A stretch of DNA of 64,000 nt from Bacteroidales bacterium (GCA_016707785.1 JADJGZ010000015.1:62001-126000), one strand, 5' to 3'. Counted from the first letter of the stretch, positions 8,061-18,083 are shown. A program made the numbers and translations. The notes: generated from the letters alone by a model not told the origin.

Positions 8061-9158
8061 ATGACCTTGTTGAAATTTTCATTAGCCATTTGCACCTTAT
8101 CTTTTGTAATGCTGACCTCCTCATTTTCTCAGGAAGCTGGGAAAGGGGCTGGTGAAGCATTAAATGCCACCAAATCAGCCGATTCCAGAAGAGGAGAAAC
8201 AGGTATCAGGCTAATGTTTTATAATGTGGAGAATCTGTTTGATGTGGTGAACGACAGCCTGACTGCAGATGATGAATATACTCCGGAAGGAATGCGCAGA
8301 TGGACTTATGCCAGGTTGCAGCGCAAGATAAATAATATATCAAAGGTCATCATCAGGGTAGGAGGCTGGGAACCCCCTGAAGTGGTGGGACTTTGCGAGG
8401 TTGAAAATCGTTATGTTCTTTCACAGTTAGTGAATGATTCGCCTTTGAAAAACATTGGCTACAAAATCATTCATAAGGATTCACCTGATCCCAGGGGCAT
8501 AGATGTTGCCTTGCTTTATCGTCCACTGAAGTTCAAACCAGTCTATTCAGAGTTCATCACTGTGAAATATCCTTTTGAACCCTCTTCCCGCACACGGGAT
8601 ATCCTTTATGTGAAAGGCCTGGTATTGGGAAAGGACACTGTTCATATATTTGTAAATCACTGGCCTTCGAGGTTTGGCGGACAAATGGCTACTATTCCGA
8701 AAAGGAATTACGTAGCGCAGTTGCTCCGGACCAGGGTCGATTCCATTCATTCAATAAATCCAGCTGCGAAGGTGGTTATCATGGGAGATCTGAATGATGA
8801 GGCAACAGATGAAAGCGTGGCAGAGGTGCTTGGTGCTAAACGGGATTCTGTCAACCTGAAACAAATGGATCTATATAATATGATGTCCGGGGCCGGAGGC
8901 AATTGGAATCGTGGCACCATAAAGGACAAAGAGGTTTGGATCATTATCGACCAGTTTATTGTTTCGGCTTCGATGCTTGAGTCAACAGGATTTCACACAA
9001 CTCCTCATTGGGTTCATATCATGGATGCACCATTCTTATTACAGAAGGATGAGTCCTGGTTTGGCCAGAAGCCCTTCAGAACTTATTTCGGTGCTAAATA
9101 TACCGGAGGGTTCAGCGATCATTTGCCCATTTACATGGATTTGAAAATTAAAGACTGA
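8061..9158 (+). CDS. Exported endonuclease/exonuclease/phosphatase-fold protein
   Basis: A 365-residue protein with a signal peptide (MTLLKFSLAI... ending SFSQ) followed by an EEP (DNase I-like) domain. Family motifs are visible: FYNVENLFD (metal-binding Asn/Glu region), VVGLCEVEN, GIDVALLYRP, FVNHWPSR (catalytic His), GDLND and the C-terminal SDHLPI. Such proteins cleave phosphodiester or phosphoester bonds. In Bacteroidota many are secreted, and the substrate (nucleic acid, lipid head group or sugar phosphate) cannot be read from sequence. The stop is followed after one base by the next ATG, so it forms an operon with the DUF192 gene. Confidence 0.88.
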   Translation: MTLLKFSLAICTLSFVMLTSSFSQEAGKGAGEALNATKSADSRRGETGIRLMFYNVENLFDVVNDSLTADDEYTPEGMRRWTYARLQRKINNISKVIIRVGGWEPPEVVGLCEVENRYVLSQLVNDSPLKNIGYKIIHKDSPDPRGIDVALLYRPLKFKPVYSEFITVKYPFEPSSRTRDILYVKGLVLGKDTVHIFVNHWPSRFGGQMATIPKRNYVAQLLRTRVDSIHSINPAAKVVIMGDLNDEATDESVAEVLGAKRDSVNLKQMDLYNMMSGAGGNWNRGTIKDKEVWIIIDQFIVSASMLESTGFHTTPHWVHIMDAPFLLQKDESWFGQKPFRTYFGAKYTGGFSDHLPIYMDLKIKD

Positions 9159-9159
9159 A

Positions 9160-9699
9160 ATGAAAAAAAGAAAAATCTCACTCTTTCATATAGCATTGGC
9201 ATTTATGCTAATTGCAGTGCTCACACTTGCCGGACTCCTGGTATTTATGAAACCTGCTAAGAAGCCTTTAAACAGGAATGTTGCTTCCAATGATACTATT
9301 GCAGAAGAGCCAAAGCCGGTTTTCAGGAAGGATGGCGAAGTTGTTTTCTGGAAAAAGGAAAGCAATAAGGAAATTGTCCGTATTGATGTGGAAATTATGG
9401 ATGATGAGGCTGAAAGGGCTTTGGGCCTGATGTATCGCGATTCATTGCCGCAACAATCGGGGATGCTGTTTCTTTTCCCGATGGAAGCCCCAATGGCTTT
9501 CTGGATGAAGAATACCCGATTTTCACTGGATATTATTTATATCAATGAAAATAAGGAGATTGTGGATATTGCGAAAGGCACAACTCCTTATTCCGTCGAA
9601 CAAGTTCCATCAAAATTACCAGCCCAGTATGTAGTGGAAGTTCCAGCAGGATTTACTGACAGATATGGAATTAATGAAGGAGATTTCCTGAAGTTCTAA
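9160..9699 (+). CDS. DUF192 family exported/anchored protein
   Basis: 179 residues: an N-terminal membrane segment (about 8-29, signal anchor or signal peptide), then a DUF192 domain (about 65-179). Family hallmarks are EIMDDEAERALGLMYRDSLP, GMLFLFP, FWMKNTRFSLDIIYIN and the C-terminal VEVPAG region. The function of the family is not established; related folds bind small ligands at the cell surface. It starts one base after the stop of the EEP gene and ends convergent with comEC. Confidence 0.88.
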   Translation: MKKRKISLFHIALAFMLIAVLTLAGLLVFMKPAKKPLNRNVASNDTIAEEPKPVFRKDGEVVFWKKESNKEIVRIDVEIMDDEAERALGLMYRDSLPQQSGMLFLFPMEAPMAFWMKNTRFSLDIIYINENKEIVDIAKGTTPYSVEQVPSKLPAQYVVEVPAGFTDRYGINEGDFLKF

Positions 9700-9749
9700 G
9701 GCCCTGAAAAAAGCCAATTTTACTTTTGAAGTACATCTGTTTTATTCAG

Positions 9750-11852
9750 TTATCTCAAATCTGCTATAAACGCACCCTTTTCTCTTGTGCTCCAGTATGG
9801 TATGCCCTTCTTTTTGCAGGATTCTATATACTTATTACATCTGGATGTTGCTACTGATCCATCAAGAATAATCATTTCAGGGGAATAGTATTTAAGTAAC
9901 TGATCCAGTGTTAGCCATTGATTTCCGGTAATCACCAGGTAATCAAGCGTAAGTTTTGAAGCGCATTTGCGTGCAAGTGGTAACCCTTTTATCAGGCCAA
10001 TCTTTTTATTTTGGTATTGCAGTATTTGCCCGTTTATTAGACTTTTTGGAATTTGTTCATATAAAAAGGTTAGCTGGTGATATGTAATGTCCTTTAAGCC
10101 GAAAAATGTACGGCTTCCACCCAGGTTAAAATCAATGGATTTAATATCCCCGCTTAATAAAGAATCCATGTGTAATAGGCTACTTCTGCCATTAATAAAA
10201 CCAATGGCTGTATGCTTGTTAATATGATAAACTACAATCTTGTTTTGGTGCATGAATTTCAAGTTGTCAAAAGTGCTGAGCAGACAAAAGGCTGTCCATA
10301 AGCAGAAAGCGATTTTAAAGTAAGTTTTCCTCTTCAGGATGAGAGAAGAACTGATGGCAATAATGCATCCATAAATCAGCAGCATGCGGGGCATAGTCAG
10401 GTACAAGTTGGGAACCAGGGAGTAGGGCAGGGAATCGATAAAATGTGCAATCCCATTAAGGGCAGTTACCATATAGGAAGTTATGAGTGCAATAATATTA
10501 CATAGCCATGGAATGAAGGAGGTAGCCAATACACCCATTCCTGAATAAATGACCAGGTTTGAAAGAGGTATTACCAGCAGGTTGGCCGGAAGGAAATACA
10601 CCGGGAATTGATGGAAATAGTATAGCGACAAAGGGAAGGTAACCCATTGTGCAACCAGCGACATGGCTGTCAGGCTCCAGATTTTATCGATCCACCAAGA
10701 TTTGGGTTGCCATATCCGGTAAACGTATTCATAGATGAGTACAATTCCGCAGACTGACAGATAACTGAATTGAAAGCCAATATTGGTTATCAGGTATGGA
10801 TCCATCAACAACAGGAAAAAAGCGGAAGTAGCCAGTGAATTGATGATATGCACATTCCTTTTACCGGTATTGCCAAGCACCACAAAGGTGAACATGGCTG
10901 CAGCCCGCTGAGCTGCCGGGGAAAGTCCGGTGATAAAGGCATAAAACCAGATCAGAACCAGGATCAGTACCAGCTTGATATATTTCCCATGCCTGATCCG
11001 ATCCAGAAAGCCCAGCATCATATTCAGGACAAGGTAAATAATACCCACATGTAATCCCGATATCCCGAGTATATGAACCACTCCTGCACTGCTGTATTCC
11101 TTGCGGGTTGAATAATCCAGCTCATCATCATATCCAAGGATCAGGGTAGCAGCCACTCCAAATTCCTCGCCCTTTAAATCAGTGTTCTTCAGGATATTCA
11201 ATAAATAGTCGCGAATGCTGACAGCTGCTGATTTTAAGGATAAGGATGAGTTTTTTTGTACTATTATCCATTCCTTTCCTGTAAGGTAAACCTGGTGATA
11301 AATGCCTTTGCTTTCAAGGTATTTTCGGTAATTGAAAGAACCCGGATTAGAAGGAGGAGCCACCTCAACGGGACGTTTACCAATGAAAAGGATATCACCA
11401 TAGGATGGCAACTGAATGGCACTATCTTTAGATAAGTAAATTAAAACGTTCCCTGAACAAGCTTTGTAAATGCCTTGATCCCTAATGGCAATAACTTCTG
11501 CAATCAGCTTCCAGGATCTTTCCTTTTCAGTTGCAGGTTCTGAAATCCTGACCATACAAGAAGTTCCGGTTTCTATGGAAAGATGGCCCGGGCGGTCTTT
11601 GTAAATATGATTAATCAACGACTGATATCCCAAAAGGATGAGGCATAAACTCAACAGAAATCCGAAAATCCATCGGCTTTCATATTTGCCTTTTCTTTTA
11701 TTCCGGCTGTTCCAGGCTACAAGTGCAAAAAAAAATGCCAGGATAATCGGGCCTATCCACAAACTAATGTATTGAAGCCAGATTGCCAATATGATTCCAA
11801 GCATGTAAGGAGCAAGAAGCCTTATCATCGGGAATTGATGACGGTATTGCAT
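9750..11852 (-). CDS. comEC: ComEC/Rec2-family DNA uptake channel, without lactamase domain
   Basis: A 700-residue polytopic membrane protein. An N-terminal DUF4131 region (two or three helices, then an OB-like soluble part to about 200) is followed by the ComEC/Rec2 competence domain. That domain has GISGLHVGIIY, GLSPAAQRAA and many helices from about 240 to 510. The C-terminal 170 residues lack the HxHxDH metallo-beta-lactamase motif found in Gram-positive ComEC, as is usual in Bacteroidota. It would pass single-stranded DNA over the inner membrane. It is a single gene, convergent with the DUF192 gene; no promoter match stands out upstream. Confidence 0.9.
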   Translation of the reverse strand: MQYRHQFPMIRLLAPYMLGIILAIWLQYISLWIGPIILAFFFALVAWNSRNKRKGKYESRWIFGFLLSLCLILLGYQSLINHIYKDRPGHLSIETGTSCMVRISEPATEKERSWKLIAEVIAIRDQGIYKACSGNVLIYLSKDSAIQLPSYGDILFIGKRPVEVAPPSNPGSFNYRKYLESKGIYHQVYLTGKEWIIVQKNSSLSLKSAAVSIRDYLLNILKNTDLKGEEFGVAATLILGYDDELDYSTRKEYSSAGVVHILGISGLHVGIIYLVLNMMLGFLDRIRHGKYIKLVLILVLIWFYAFITGLSPAAQRAAAMFTFVVLGNTGKRNVHIINSLATSAFFLLLMDPYLITNIGFQFSYLSVCGIVLIYEYVYRIWQPKSWWIDKIWSLTAMSLVAQWVTFPLSLYYFHQFPVYFLPANLLVIPLSNLVIYSGMGVLATSFIPWLCNIIALITSYMVTALNGIAHFIDSLPYSLVPNLYLTMPRMLLIYGCIIAISSSLILKRKTYFKIAFCLWTAFCLLSTFDNLKFMHQNKIVVYHINKHTAIGFINGRSSLLHMDSLLSGDIKSIDFNLGGSRTFFGLKDITYHQLTFLYEQIPKSLINGQILQYQNKKIGLIKGLPLARKCASKLTLDYLVITGNQWLTLDQLLKYYSPEMIILDGSVATSRCNKYIESCKKKGIPYWSTREKGAFIADLR

Positions 11853-11983
11853 AACTAATATTTAAACTTTATAAAAAATTGATAATAAGTATAATAGAAA
11901 ATAATTGTAAGCTATGTAATGATATGTCAAAGCCTTGGCAAAGATACAATAGCTCTGTCTGGTTTGTTCCCGGTGTTATAAAC

Positions 11984-14422
11984 TTATTTCTGAGTTACAA
12001 GTTCTTTATATGCAACTTGTATGTCAGGATTTGTGTGATTACTTAGAAGCTGATCGATGCGGGAATGATAAGCTGATTGCGCATTAAAATACTTCAGGCA
12101 ATCAAGACTGGCATTCCTTATTTTGTAGTTCCAGTGAATAAGCCCGCTGCCAAGATTCAGGATTACTTCATCATTGCAGTAATTCAGCTTTTTCAGGACA
12201 TTCATGGCGTTAATCCTGGTCTCAAATTCATAGCTTTCACTGCTGTAACCGACTAATTCATTCAGATGCTTTTTCGATCGTTCTGATGAAATTTCAAGCC
12301 ATTTCATCCGGATATTCTTCCCTCTCCAGCCTTCTTCATTTTTTGTTAAGGAAAGGTATCGGGATTGTTCAGAAGGAAATGACCGGCACAGAAGTTCCAG
12401 TGCAAGTTCCACATTCAGGTAGGAGGGGTCGGTAAGGCATTTTTCCAGTCCGGCTTTCAGTTCTGCAGGTACACTTTTGAGGTTTTTAAGCACTGCCAGT
12501 CGCACCTTGTCATTTTGATCCGCTATCGCTTTTTGTAATATTTCAATGGATAAAGGATGAGTGTCGCTTGCTAACTGGGCCACTATTTCTGACCTGATCA
12601 GCACTGAAGTTTCCTTGTAAAAGCGTACATAAAGATCTTCTCTTTTTGTTTCGAGCTTAATTTCCTTCATTGCGAGCAAAGCATCATACCTGTCGATCAT
12701 GTTTTCTGCTGAGGAAAGTTGTGCAATCAGTTCAGAATAAGTCCTGTTGAATGTCACATGTTTAATGATTTTCCTTCCGGGGTCAAAAATTACAAAAGCA
12801 ATTTTCTTTCCTTCTGGATTTGGAATGCTAACCCATTCGCGTTTCTCACTTATCCATTGCTCTTTGGAACTAATACTCCCGTCAGCATAATGAACTTCAA
12901 AACCAATGGGCATTTTGAAAAGGCCGATAAGCTTTCCTGTCTCATGCCTCTGTTCCACCATGATTCGTGTTTCATCCTGACCGGTTTTATTTTTAATCTC
13001 TTCATAAGAAACCTGGTAGCTGGGTTCACCTCCGTGAAGGATCCATTCCTCGAAGAACCATTCCAGGGATTGCCCGGTGGCTTTCCTGATACACTGAAGA
13101 AGGTCAGAAGTTTCGGCGGTTTGATAGGGGAATGTTTCAAGGTACAGCTTGATTGAAGCTTTGAATTCCTCATCTCCCAAAACATCCCGAAGCATATCAA
13201 GTACCAGCGAACCCTTAGGGTACCAGCGGTCACGGCCACCCATCGAATGGCCTACCGGATAAGCATCCTTCATACCTGCATCAAGCGTTTCCTGAAGTTC
13301 CTTATTCCTTACTTCCTGGTAATAATCCTCTCCGAATATATGTTGCTCAAATTTCTTGGCATAATAAGTGGCAAAACTCTCTGTAAGCCAGACATCCTTT
13401 CCTTTAAGATGGGAAACATAATTCCCAAACCACTGGTGCGCCAGTTCATGTGCGTTTACATTCACATAATTCCTTCCTAAAAAGCCTCTTTCATCCACCA
13501 TGAGATAGTCGCCGAAAATGGTGGCAGTGGTGGTTTCCATGGCTCCATACATATAATCAATTACCGGAGCCTCCCGATAGAGTTCCCAGGGGTAGGCCAA
13601 TCCAAACTCCTCTTCAAAAAAATCAAACATCTCAGGCATATACCTGTAGGCTGGTTCAACATGATCTTTCCAGTCGGGGTAATACCAGAGTTCCAGCGGT
13701 AAGCCTTTATTTGTTTTACGACCTTCAAACTCATATTCACCAATTACCAGGCTTGTAGAAAAGAAGGGGTGTGGGTGGTTCATAGCATAAACCCAGGTTT
13801 GGGTGTGATCATCGTTTTTAATCACTTTCTGCCTTACACCATTGTTAAAAACCTTGTACCTTTCATCCACCTTAATGGCCATATTAACTGTTATAATCCC
13901 ATCCTGGTAAGGAATCCAGTGATTCGGGCGATGTGCCCATATCTGCTTTCTTTTTGTCTTTTTTGGATCATTCCATCCTACAAAATACAATCCATCTGTT
14001 GGTTTGGCTGAATACCTGAAATAGACCGTATTTCCGGATGACCATTTGGGAATGTTTCCTGGAAAAATCAAAACATCACTTCCTTTCATGGAAAAGGGGA
14101 CATCCACACCATTGACCCTTACACTGTCGATATTGATTTCTGGAACTGAGAAAACCAAAGAATCAATTGTTTCTTCGAGACTGCTGAAGGTAAAGGTGGC
14201 TGATCCCTCAACCAGTGTATCATAAGGCTTTATGTATAGATGTGCGTCCAGGTGATTCAGCCGGATATTTTTATCTTGTATTTCATGGGAAGCGTCATAA
14301 GGATAAAAAATAACCTTTTCCTGTCCTGAAGTAGGAGAAATCAAAGCACTGATTTGAACAATAATCATGAAAGCAAGTAGCGCTTTCTTCCGGGAAAGTA
14401 AATTGAATAGCATCTTTATCAA
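11984..14422 (-). CDS. M1-family aminopeptidase with HEAT-like C-terminus
   Basis: An 812-residue exported zinc metallopeptidase. After a signal peptide (cleavage near SGQ, residue 34) comes the M1 N-terminal beta domain, then the catalytic domain with GAMET (293-297, the GxMEN-like substrate motif), HELAH (325-329) and the third zinc ligand Glu348 in LTESF. From about 560 the protein is helical, with repeated units resembling HEAT/ERAP-like scaffolding. It probably trims peptides in the periplasm or at the surface, like DPP4 upstream. A minus-strand TAGTTTTG (14437-14444) can serve as -7 box. It is divergent from the PHP-domain gene. Confidence 0.92.
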   Translation of the reverse strand: MIKMLFNLLSRKKALLAFMIIVQISALISPTSGQEKVIFYPYDASHEIQDKNIRLNHLDAHLYIKPYDTLVEGSATFTFSSLEETIDSLVFSVPEINIDSVRVNGVDVPFSMKGSDVLIFPGNIPKWSSGNTVYFRYSAKPTDGLYFVGWNDPKKTKRKQIWAHRPNHWIPYQDGIITVNMAIKVDERYKVFNNGVRQKVIKNDDHTQTWVYAMNHPHPFFSTSLVIGEYEFEGRKTNKGLPLELWYYPDWKDHVEPAYRYMPEMFDFFEEEFGLAYPWELYREAPVIDYMYGAMETTTATIFGDYLMVDERGFLGRNYVNVNAHELAHQWFGNYVSHLKGKDVWLTESFATYYAKKFEQHIFGEDYYQEVRNKELQETLDAGMKDAYPVGHSMGGRDRWYPKGSLVLDMLRDVLGDEEFKASIKLYLETFPYQTAETSDLLQCIRKATGQSLEWFFEEWILHGGEPSYQVSYEEIKNKTGQDETRIMVEQRHETGKLIGLFKMPIGFEVHYADGSISSKEQWISEKREWVSIPNPEGKKIAFVIFDPGRKIIKHVTFNRTYSELIAQLSSAENMIDRYDALLAMKEIKLETKREDLYVRFYKETSVLIRSEIVAQLASDTHPLSIEILQKAIADQNDKVRLAVLKNLKSVPAELKAGLEKCLTDPSYLNVELALELLCRSFPSEQSRYLSLTKNEEGWRGKNIRMKWLEISSERSKKHLNELVGYSSESYEFETRINAMNVLKKLNYCNDEVILNLGSGLIHWNYKIRNASLDCLKYFNAQSAYHSRIDQLLSNHTNPDIQVAYKELVTQK

Positions 14423-14562
14423 TTGTGATTTGAACTCAAAACTAAGGGATTAATTCTTTGTAATGATATTCTTAAAGCAGAAGATTTACTGATTTGTATG
14501 TGGCGATAGAGAAAACTGATGTTAAATGTATTTCATTTCAATCAAAAAAAATTTGCCGGAGG

Positions 14563-14594
14563 CTTGTAATGAGTGAGATATTATGGTATCTTTA
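14563..14594 (+). promoter_or_regulatory. Candidate promoter of the PHP-dockerin gene
   Basis: CTTG (14563-14566), 20 bases, then TATCTTTA (14587-14594), one mismatch from TAnnTTTG. It overlaps the first possible ATG (14583), which favours a start further downstream. Confidence 0.5.
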
Positions 14595-14624
14595 AACTTA
14601 CCAAACCCTTCTATGTTTTTCAGA

Positions 14625-16802
14625 ATGAACCGAGTATCAGTGTCCCTGGCTTTCGTGCTATTATTATTGGCATGCAGAATTGAAGCCCAACCCGTATTAG
14701 ACGGTTATAAAGTATATTATGGTGATCTGCATAATCATTGTAATGTTTCTGATGGACAAGGCACAGTTGATGCAGCTTATAACTATGCTAAAAATACATC
14801 ACAACTCGATTTCTTTGGACTCTCCGATCATGCAAACCTGATGAGCCAAAGCGAATGGACATTAATTAAGAATACTGCCAATGCCTATAACGAGGATTCG
14901 GTGTTTGCAGCATTCTATGGTTTTGAATGGACAACCTACTTCAGTTATGGGCATGTCACAGTGGTAAACACCGATGATTTCTGCTCGAGTGGCTCTCCTA
15001 CCAATACCTTTGTGGGGTTAATGAATTGGCTGGGAACCCGGAATGGGATTGCCTTTTTTAACCACCCGGGCTGGGATGCTTTAGCTTTTAATGAATTTGA
15101 TCATTTTGCCGATCCTCCATCCGATAAATTTGTGGGTATTGAACTTTTTAATGATCAGGATGGATTCAGCAAGTATTATTACAATAATGGATATTATAAT
15201 AATGATGGTAACAAAGGGTATTATGATGAAGCCTTAATCCGCGACTGGAAGATTGGGGCTGCAGGTGGTGACGATAACCATACGGCCAACTGGGGAAATA
15301 AAACACCCTGGAGGGTAGGGGTCTTGGCTACTGCTTTAACAAGGACAGATATCTTCAGTGCTTTTCAAGCCAGGCGATTCTTTTCCACTATGGACAAGAA
15401 CCTGGTTGTTTCGATCAATATTAACGGGTTCGATATGGGCTCAACTATTCAGGGGGGTAATTGGAATGCAGTGGTTGAAGCATTTGATGGCGATAATGAA
15501 CTGATTACAGATATTAAACTGATGAAGAATGGATCCCTTTTACTAACATGGGATCAGGATGATACGCATCCAATAGCTTCATTTCCCGTTGCTTGTGCCG
15601 ATGGTGACTACTTCTATGCGATAGTGCATGAAGCGGATGGGAATGAAGCCATTTCTTCCCCGGTATTCATTTCAGGCATTGCACAACCGCCCTTAATTAC
15701 ACTTACGGCCCCAACCAATGGAGCCATTTTTCCTTCCGGTTCCAATATCTCTATGGCCGCAACGGCATCCGACAGCGATGGTTCAATCACCTGGGTCAAA
15801 TTCTACCTGGATGATGTATTAATTGGCCAGGATAGTCTGGCTCCTTATACTTACTCGTGGAACAATGCCAGCACCGGAACTTACAGTATTTATGCCAGGG
15901 CTTTTGATTTCACAGGCTTAGTTACTGGTTCGGATACTATTGTCGTTACGATCGACCCTCCCCCGACGCTTTCGGTTACACCTGAATCCAGGCAAGTTAG
16001 CTATGAACCTGGAACCACGACCTATGAAGTTAGTTCTAACATAGGGTGGGTGGTAAGTTCTGATCAGACGTGGTGTTCTGTAACTCCTGCCGGATCAGGA
16101 AATGCATTGATAGAAGTATCGTATAGTGAAAATCTTTCTCCATCGCCGAGGACGGCTATCATTACTATTGACGGCCCGGGCTTGCCTCCTGTAAATGTTA
16201 CAGTTAACCAGGATGGAGTCCCTTCCCGGATGCTTAACCTTGGTTTACTTTTGCAAGGATTATACCTCGAAGCAGGACAGATGCGGCCGGCATCGGATGC
16301 GTCAGGAAATCCTTTTTTTGGACAAGGAATTGCTGACAAGATTATAGTTGAACTTCATGAAACCGGCGATTATTCCAGTATTGTGTATTCCTCCGAACCT
16401 TCAAACCTGCTTATTGATGGTTCTGCGGTAGTATTGATTCCGGAGATTTATGGGGGTAATTATTTTGTGACTGTTAAACACCGGAATAGCATAACTGTTG
16501 TAAGTGCCCAGCCCTTATCATTCGCGGTATCTGCAGTAGAGTTGGATTTCAGGTTGGAAGGAACGGCTTTTATGGATAATATGCAGGTTTTGCCCGAGGG
16601 AGAAAGGCTGATGTTTGCAGGTGATATTAACCAGGATGGAGTTGTGGATATGAACGATGTAAACCTGATAGAATATGAAGCAGGTATTTTCTTGTCGGGG
16701 TACAGACCCACTGATATTAACGGCGATGGATGCATCGATAGTTCAGATCTGATCCGGGTGGATAATAATGCCCGTTCGAATGTGAGTGCTGTCTTTCCTT
16801 AA
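14625..16802 (+). CDS. Exported PHP-domain phosphoesterase with Ig-like, BACON and dockerin-like modules
   Basis: About 725 residues from the ATG at 14625 (starts at 14613 or 14583 are possible). The signal peptide MNRVSVSLAF... ends EAQ, although LLAC could also act as a lipobox. The first 330 residues are a PHP/CehA-type metallohydrolase: YGDLHNHCNVSDG, LSDHANL, FNHPGWD and GGDDNH provide the metal-binding His/Asp. A bacterial Ig-like domain follows (about residues 355-445 of this reading), then a BACON domain (SVTPESRQVSYEPG... VNQDG). The C-terminus has two dockerin-like calcium loops (DINQDGVVDMNDV and DINGDGCIDSSDL). Enzyme plus adhesion modules suggest an extracellular phosphoesterase. 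No cohesin partner is in the window. Confidence 0.83.
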   Translation: MNRVSVSLAFVLLLLACRIEAQPVLDGYKVYYGDLHNHCNVSDGQGTVDAAYNYAKNTSQLDFFGLSDHANLMSQSEWTLIKNTANAYNEDSVFAAFYGFEWTTYFSYGHVTVVNTDDFCSSGSPTNTFVGLMNWLGTRNGIAFFNHPGWDALAFNEFDHFADPPSDKFVGIELFNDQDGFSKYYYNNGYYNNDGNKGYYDEALIRDWKIGAAGGDDNHTANWGNKTPWRVGVLATALTRTDIFSAFQARRFFSTMDKNLVVSININGFDMGSTIQGGNWNAVVEAFDGDNELITDIKLMKNGSLLLTWDQDDTHPIASFPVACADGDYFYAIVHEADGNEAISSPVFISGIAQPPLITLTAPTNGAIFPSGSNISMAATASDSDGSITWVKFYLDDVLIGQDSLAPYTYSWNNASTGTYSIYARAFDFTGLVTGSDTIVVTIDPPPTLSVTPESRQVSYEPGTTTYEVSSNIGWVVSSDQTWCSVTPAGSGNALIEVSYSENLSPSPRTAIITIDGPGLPPVNVTVNQDGVPSRMLNLGLLLQGLYLEAGQMRPASDASGNPFFGQGIADKIIVELHETGDYSSIVYSSEPSNLLIDGSAVVLIPEIYGGNYFVTVKHRNSITVVSAQPLSFAVSAVELDFRLEGTAFMDNMQVLPEGERLMFAGDINQDGVVDMNDVNLIEYEAGIFLSGYRPTDINGDGCIDSSDLIRVDNNARSNVSAVFP

Positions 16803-16858
16803 GATGCCTCTGCAAAGGAAAGCATCCTTTTTAAGAAAGATCTTTTGTGTCGATTTGC

Positions 16859-18028
16859 TTACCTGATGCTCCGGAACTTTCCTTCAATTTCAGAGGAAAT
16901 TCTTCCAAAAACCTCCTCAAAGGAACCCAGTCCATCCACCTTGCTCACCCCATGAAGCTGGTTGTATTTCTGAATAACTGGCATGGTTTTTAATTCATGC
17001 TCCTGCAATCGCTTAACAATTTTTGCCGTACTGTTGTCGTAAGGCATACATCGTTCGGTTTTGCTCCTGGTATCCAGCCTGCTGATCAGTTCAAGGGTAG
17101 GAACTTCTATCTCAATCACCATTGAAATGGAAGAATTATGCTTCTTCAGCAGTCCATCGAGAATATAGGATTGCACCAGTGTTCGGGGATATCCTTTAAA
17201 GATGAATCCTTTTATCCCCTTACTTTCTTCCAGTTTCTTTTCAATGAGTTGAACAACTATCTCATCAGGAACAAGTTGTCCGTTTTCATAGAGTTCAGTT
17301 ATTCTTTTCCCTGTTTCTGTTTTTTTTCTGATCTCATGATCGAGCATCGGGCCAGTAGCTACATATTCGAGGCCGAAATGCTTTGCCAGTGCTATTCCCT
17401 GCGACCCCCTGCCGGATCCAGGATAACCGAATAAAACAATATTGAAAAGGCTCTTGCTTAATTCAAGGGCAACAATTGACTTTATTTTTTCATGAACCTT
17501 TTCGATACTGAGCGTTCCATCAACTTCAAAATAGATACCTCTGTCGCGATAAAACTGAAGCACTGGCAGCGTTTTTTCATTGTATTCACGCAAACGGTTC
17601 CTGATTACCTCTTCATTGTCATCAGAACGTCCGGAAGTCTTTCCCCTGTTCATCAGCCTGCTCACCGATTCCTCTTCCGGCACGCTAAGGCTGATCAGGC
17701 AATTCAGAGAAGTATTCAGTTTGATCATGAGTCCTTCCAGAATATATGCCTGAATATAGGTCCTGGGGAATCCATCGAACAGGAAGCCATTTGAACCGGT
17801 ATTCTCAGTAATGGTTTTTTCAATGATCTGAACGATGATTTCGTCAGGAACCAGTCCACCAGAGGCAATGATATGCTGGGCTTCAATGCCTAATTTGGTT
17901 TTTTCAGCCATTTCCTTACGAAGTAAAACACCTGTTGAAATATAGAACAGGTTATATTTCTTTACAAGGAATTCTGATTGGGTTCCTTTTCCTGCTCCCG
18001 GAGGGCCAAATAATGCGATATTGAGCAT
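16859..18028 (-). CDS. Tandem adenylate kinase-like protein (two AK domains)
   Basis: A 389-residue protein made of two consecutive adenylate kinase domains. Domain 1 (about 1-190) has an intact P-loop FGPPGAGKGTQ, the AMP-site motif DGFPRT and a short, zinc-free LID with GRSDDNEEVIRNRL. Domain 2 (about 195-389) is recognisably homologous, but its P-loop is FGYPGSGRGSQ (the ATP-binding Lys is Arg), DGFPRT is KGYPRT, and the LID is altered. So domain 1 could catalyse ATP + AMP = 2 ADP, while domain 2 is probably a pseudoenzyme or regulator. The start at 18028 is set by a promoter whose -7 box overlaps the upstream ATG at 18055. Whether the cell also has a separate single-domain adk is unknown. 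Confidence 0.85.
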   Translation of the reverse strand: MLNIALFGPPGAGKGTQSEFLVKKYNLFYISTGVLLRKEMAEKTKLGIEAQHIIASGGLVPDEIIVQIIEKTITENTGSNGFLFDGFPRTYIQAYILEGLMIKLNTSLNCLISLSVPEEESVSRLMNRGKTSGRSDDNEEVIRNRLREYNEKTLPVLQFYRDRGIYFEVDGTLSIEKVHEKIKSIVALELSKSLFNIVLFGYPGSGRGSQGIALAKHFGLEYVATGPMLDHEIRKKTETGKRITELYENGQLVPDEIVVQLIEKKLEESKGIKGFIFKGYPRTLVQSYILDGLLKKHNSSISMVIEIEVPTLELISRLDTRSKTERCMPYDNSTAKIVKRLQEHELKTMPVIQKYNQLHGVSKVDGLGSFEEVFGRISSEIEGKFRSIR

Positions 18029-18052
18029 AACAATGATTAAAAGTTTACTATT

Positions 18053-18083
18053 CAAAGGTAACCTGATTAGCTCTCATTTTAAA
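18053..18083 (-). promoter_or_regulatory. Promoter of the tandem adenylate kinase
   Basis: On the minus strand, TTTA (18080-18083), 19 bases, then TACCTTTG (18053-18060). It lies 25 bases before the ATG at 18028 and overlaps the alternative ATG at 18055, ruling that one out as the main start. Confidence 0.75.

Noticed and set aside
18029..18055. An earlier ATG for the tandem adenylate kinase
   Set aside because: It overlaps the -7 box of a good promoter and adds residues ahead of the normal P-loop start.
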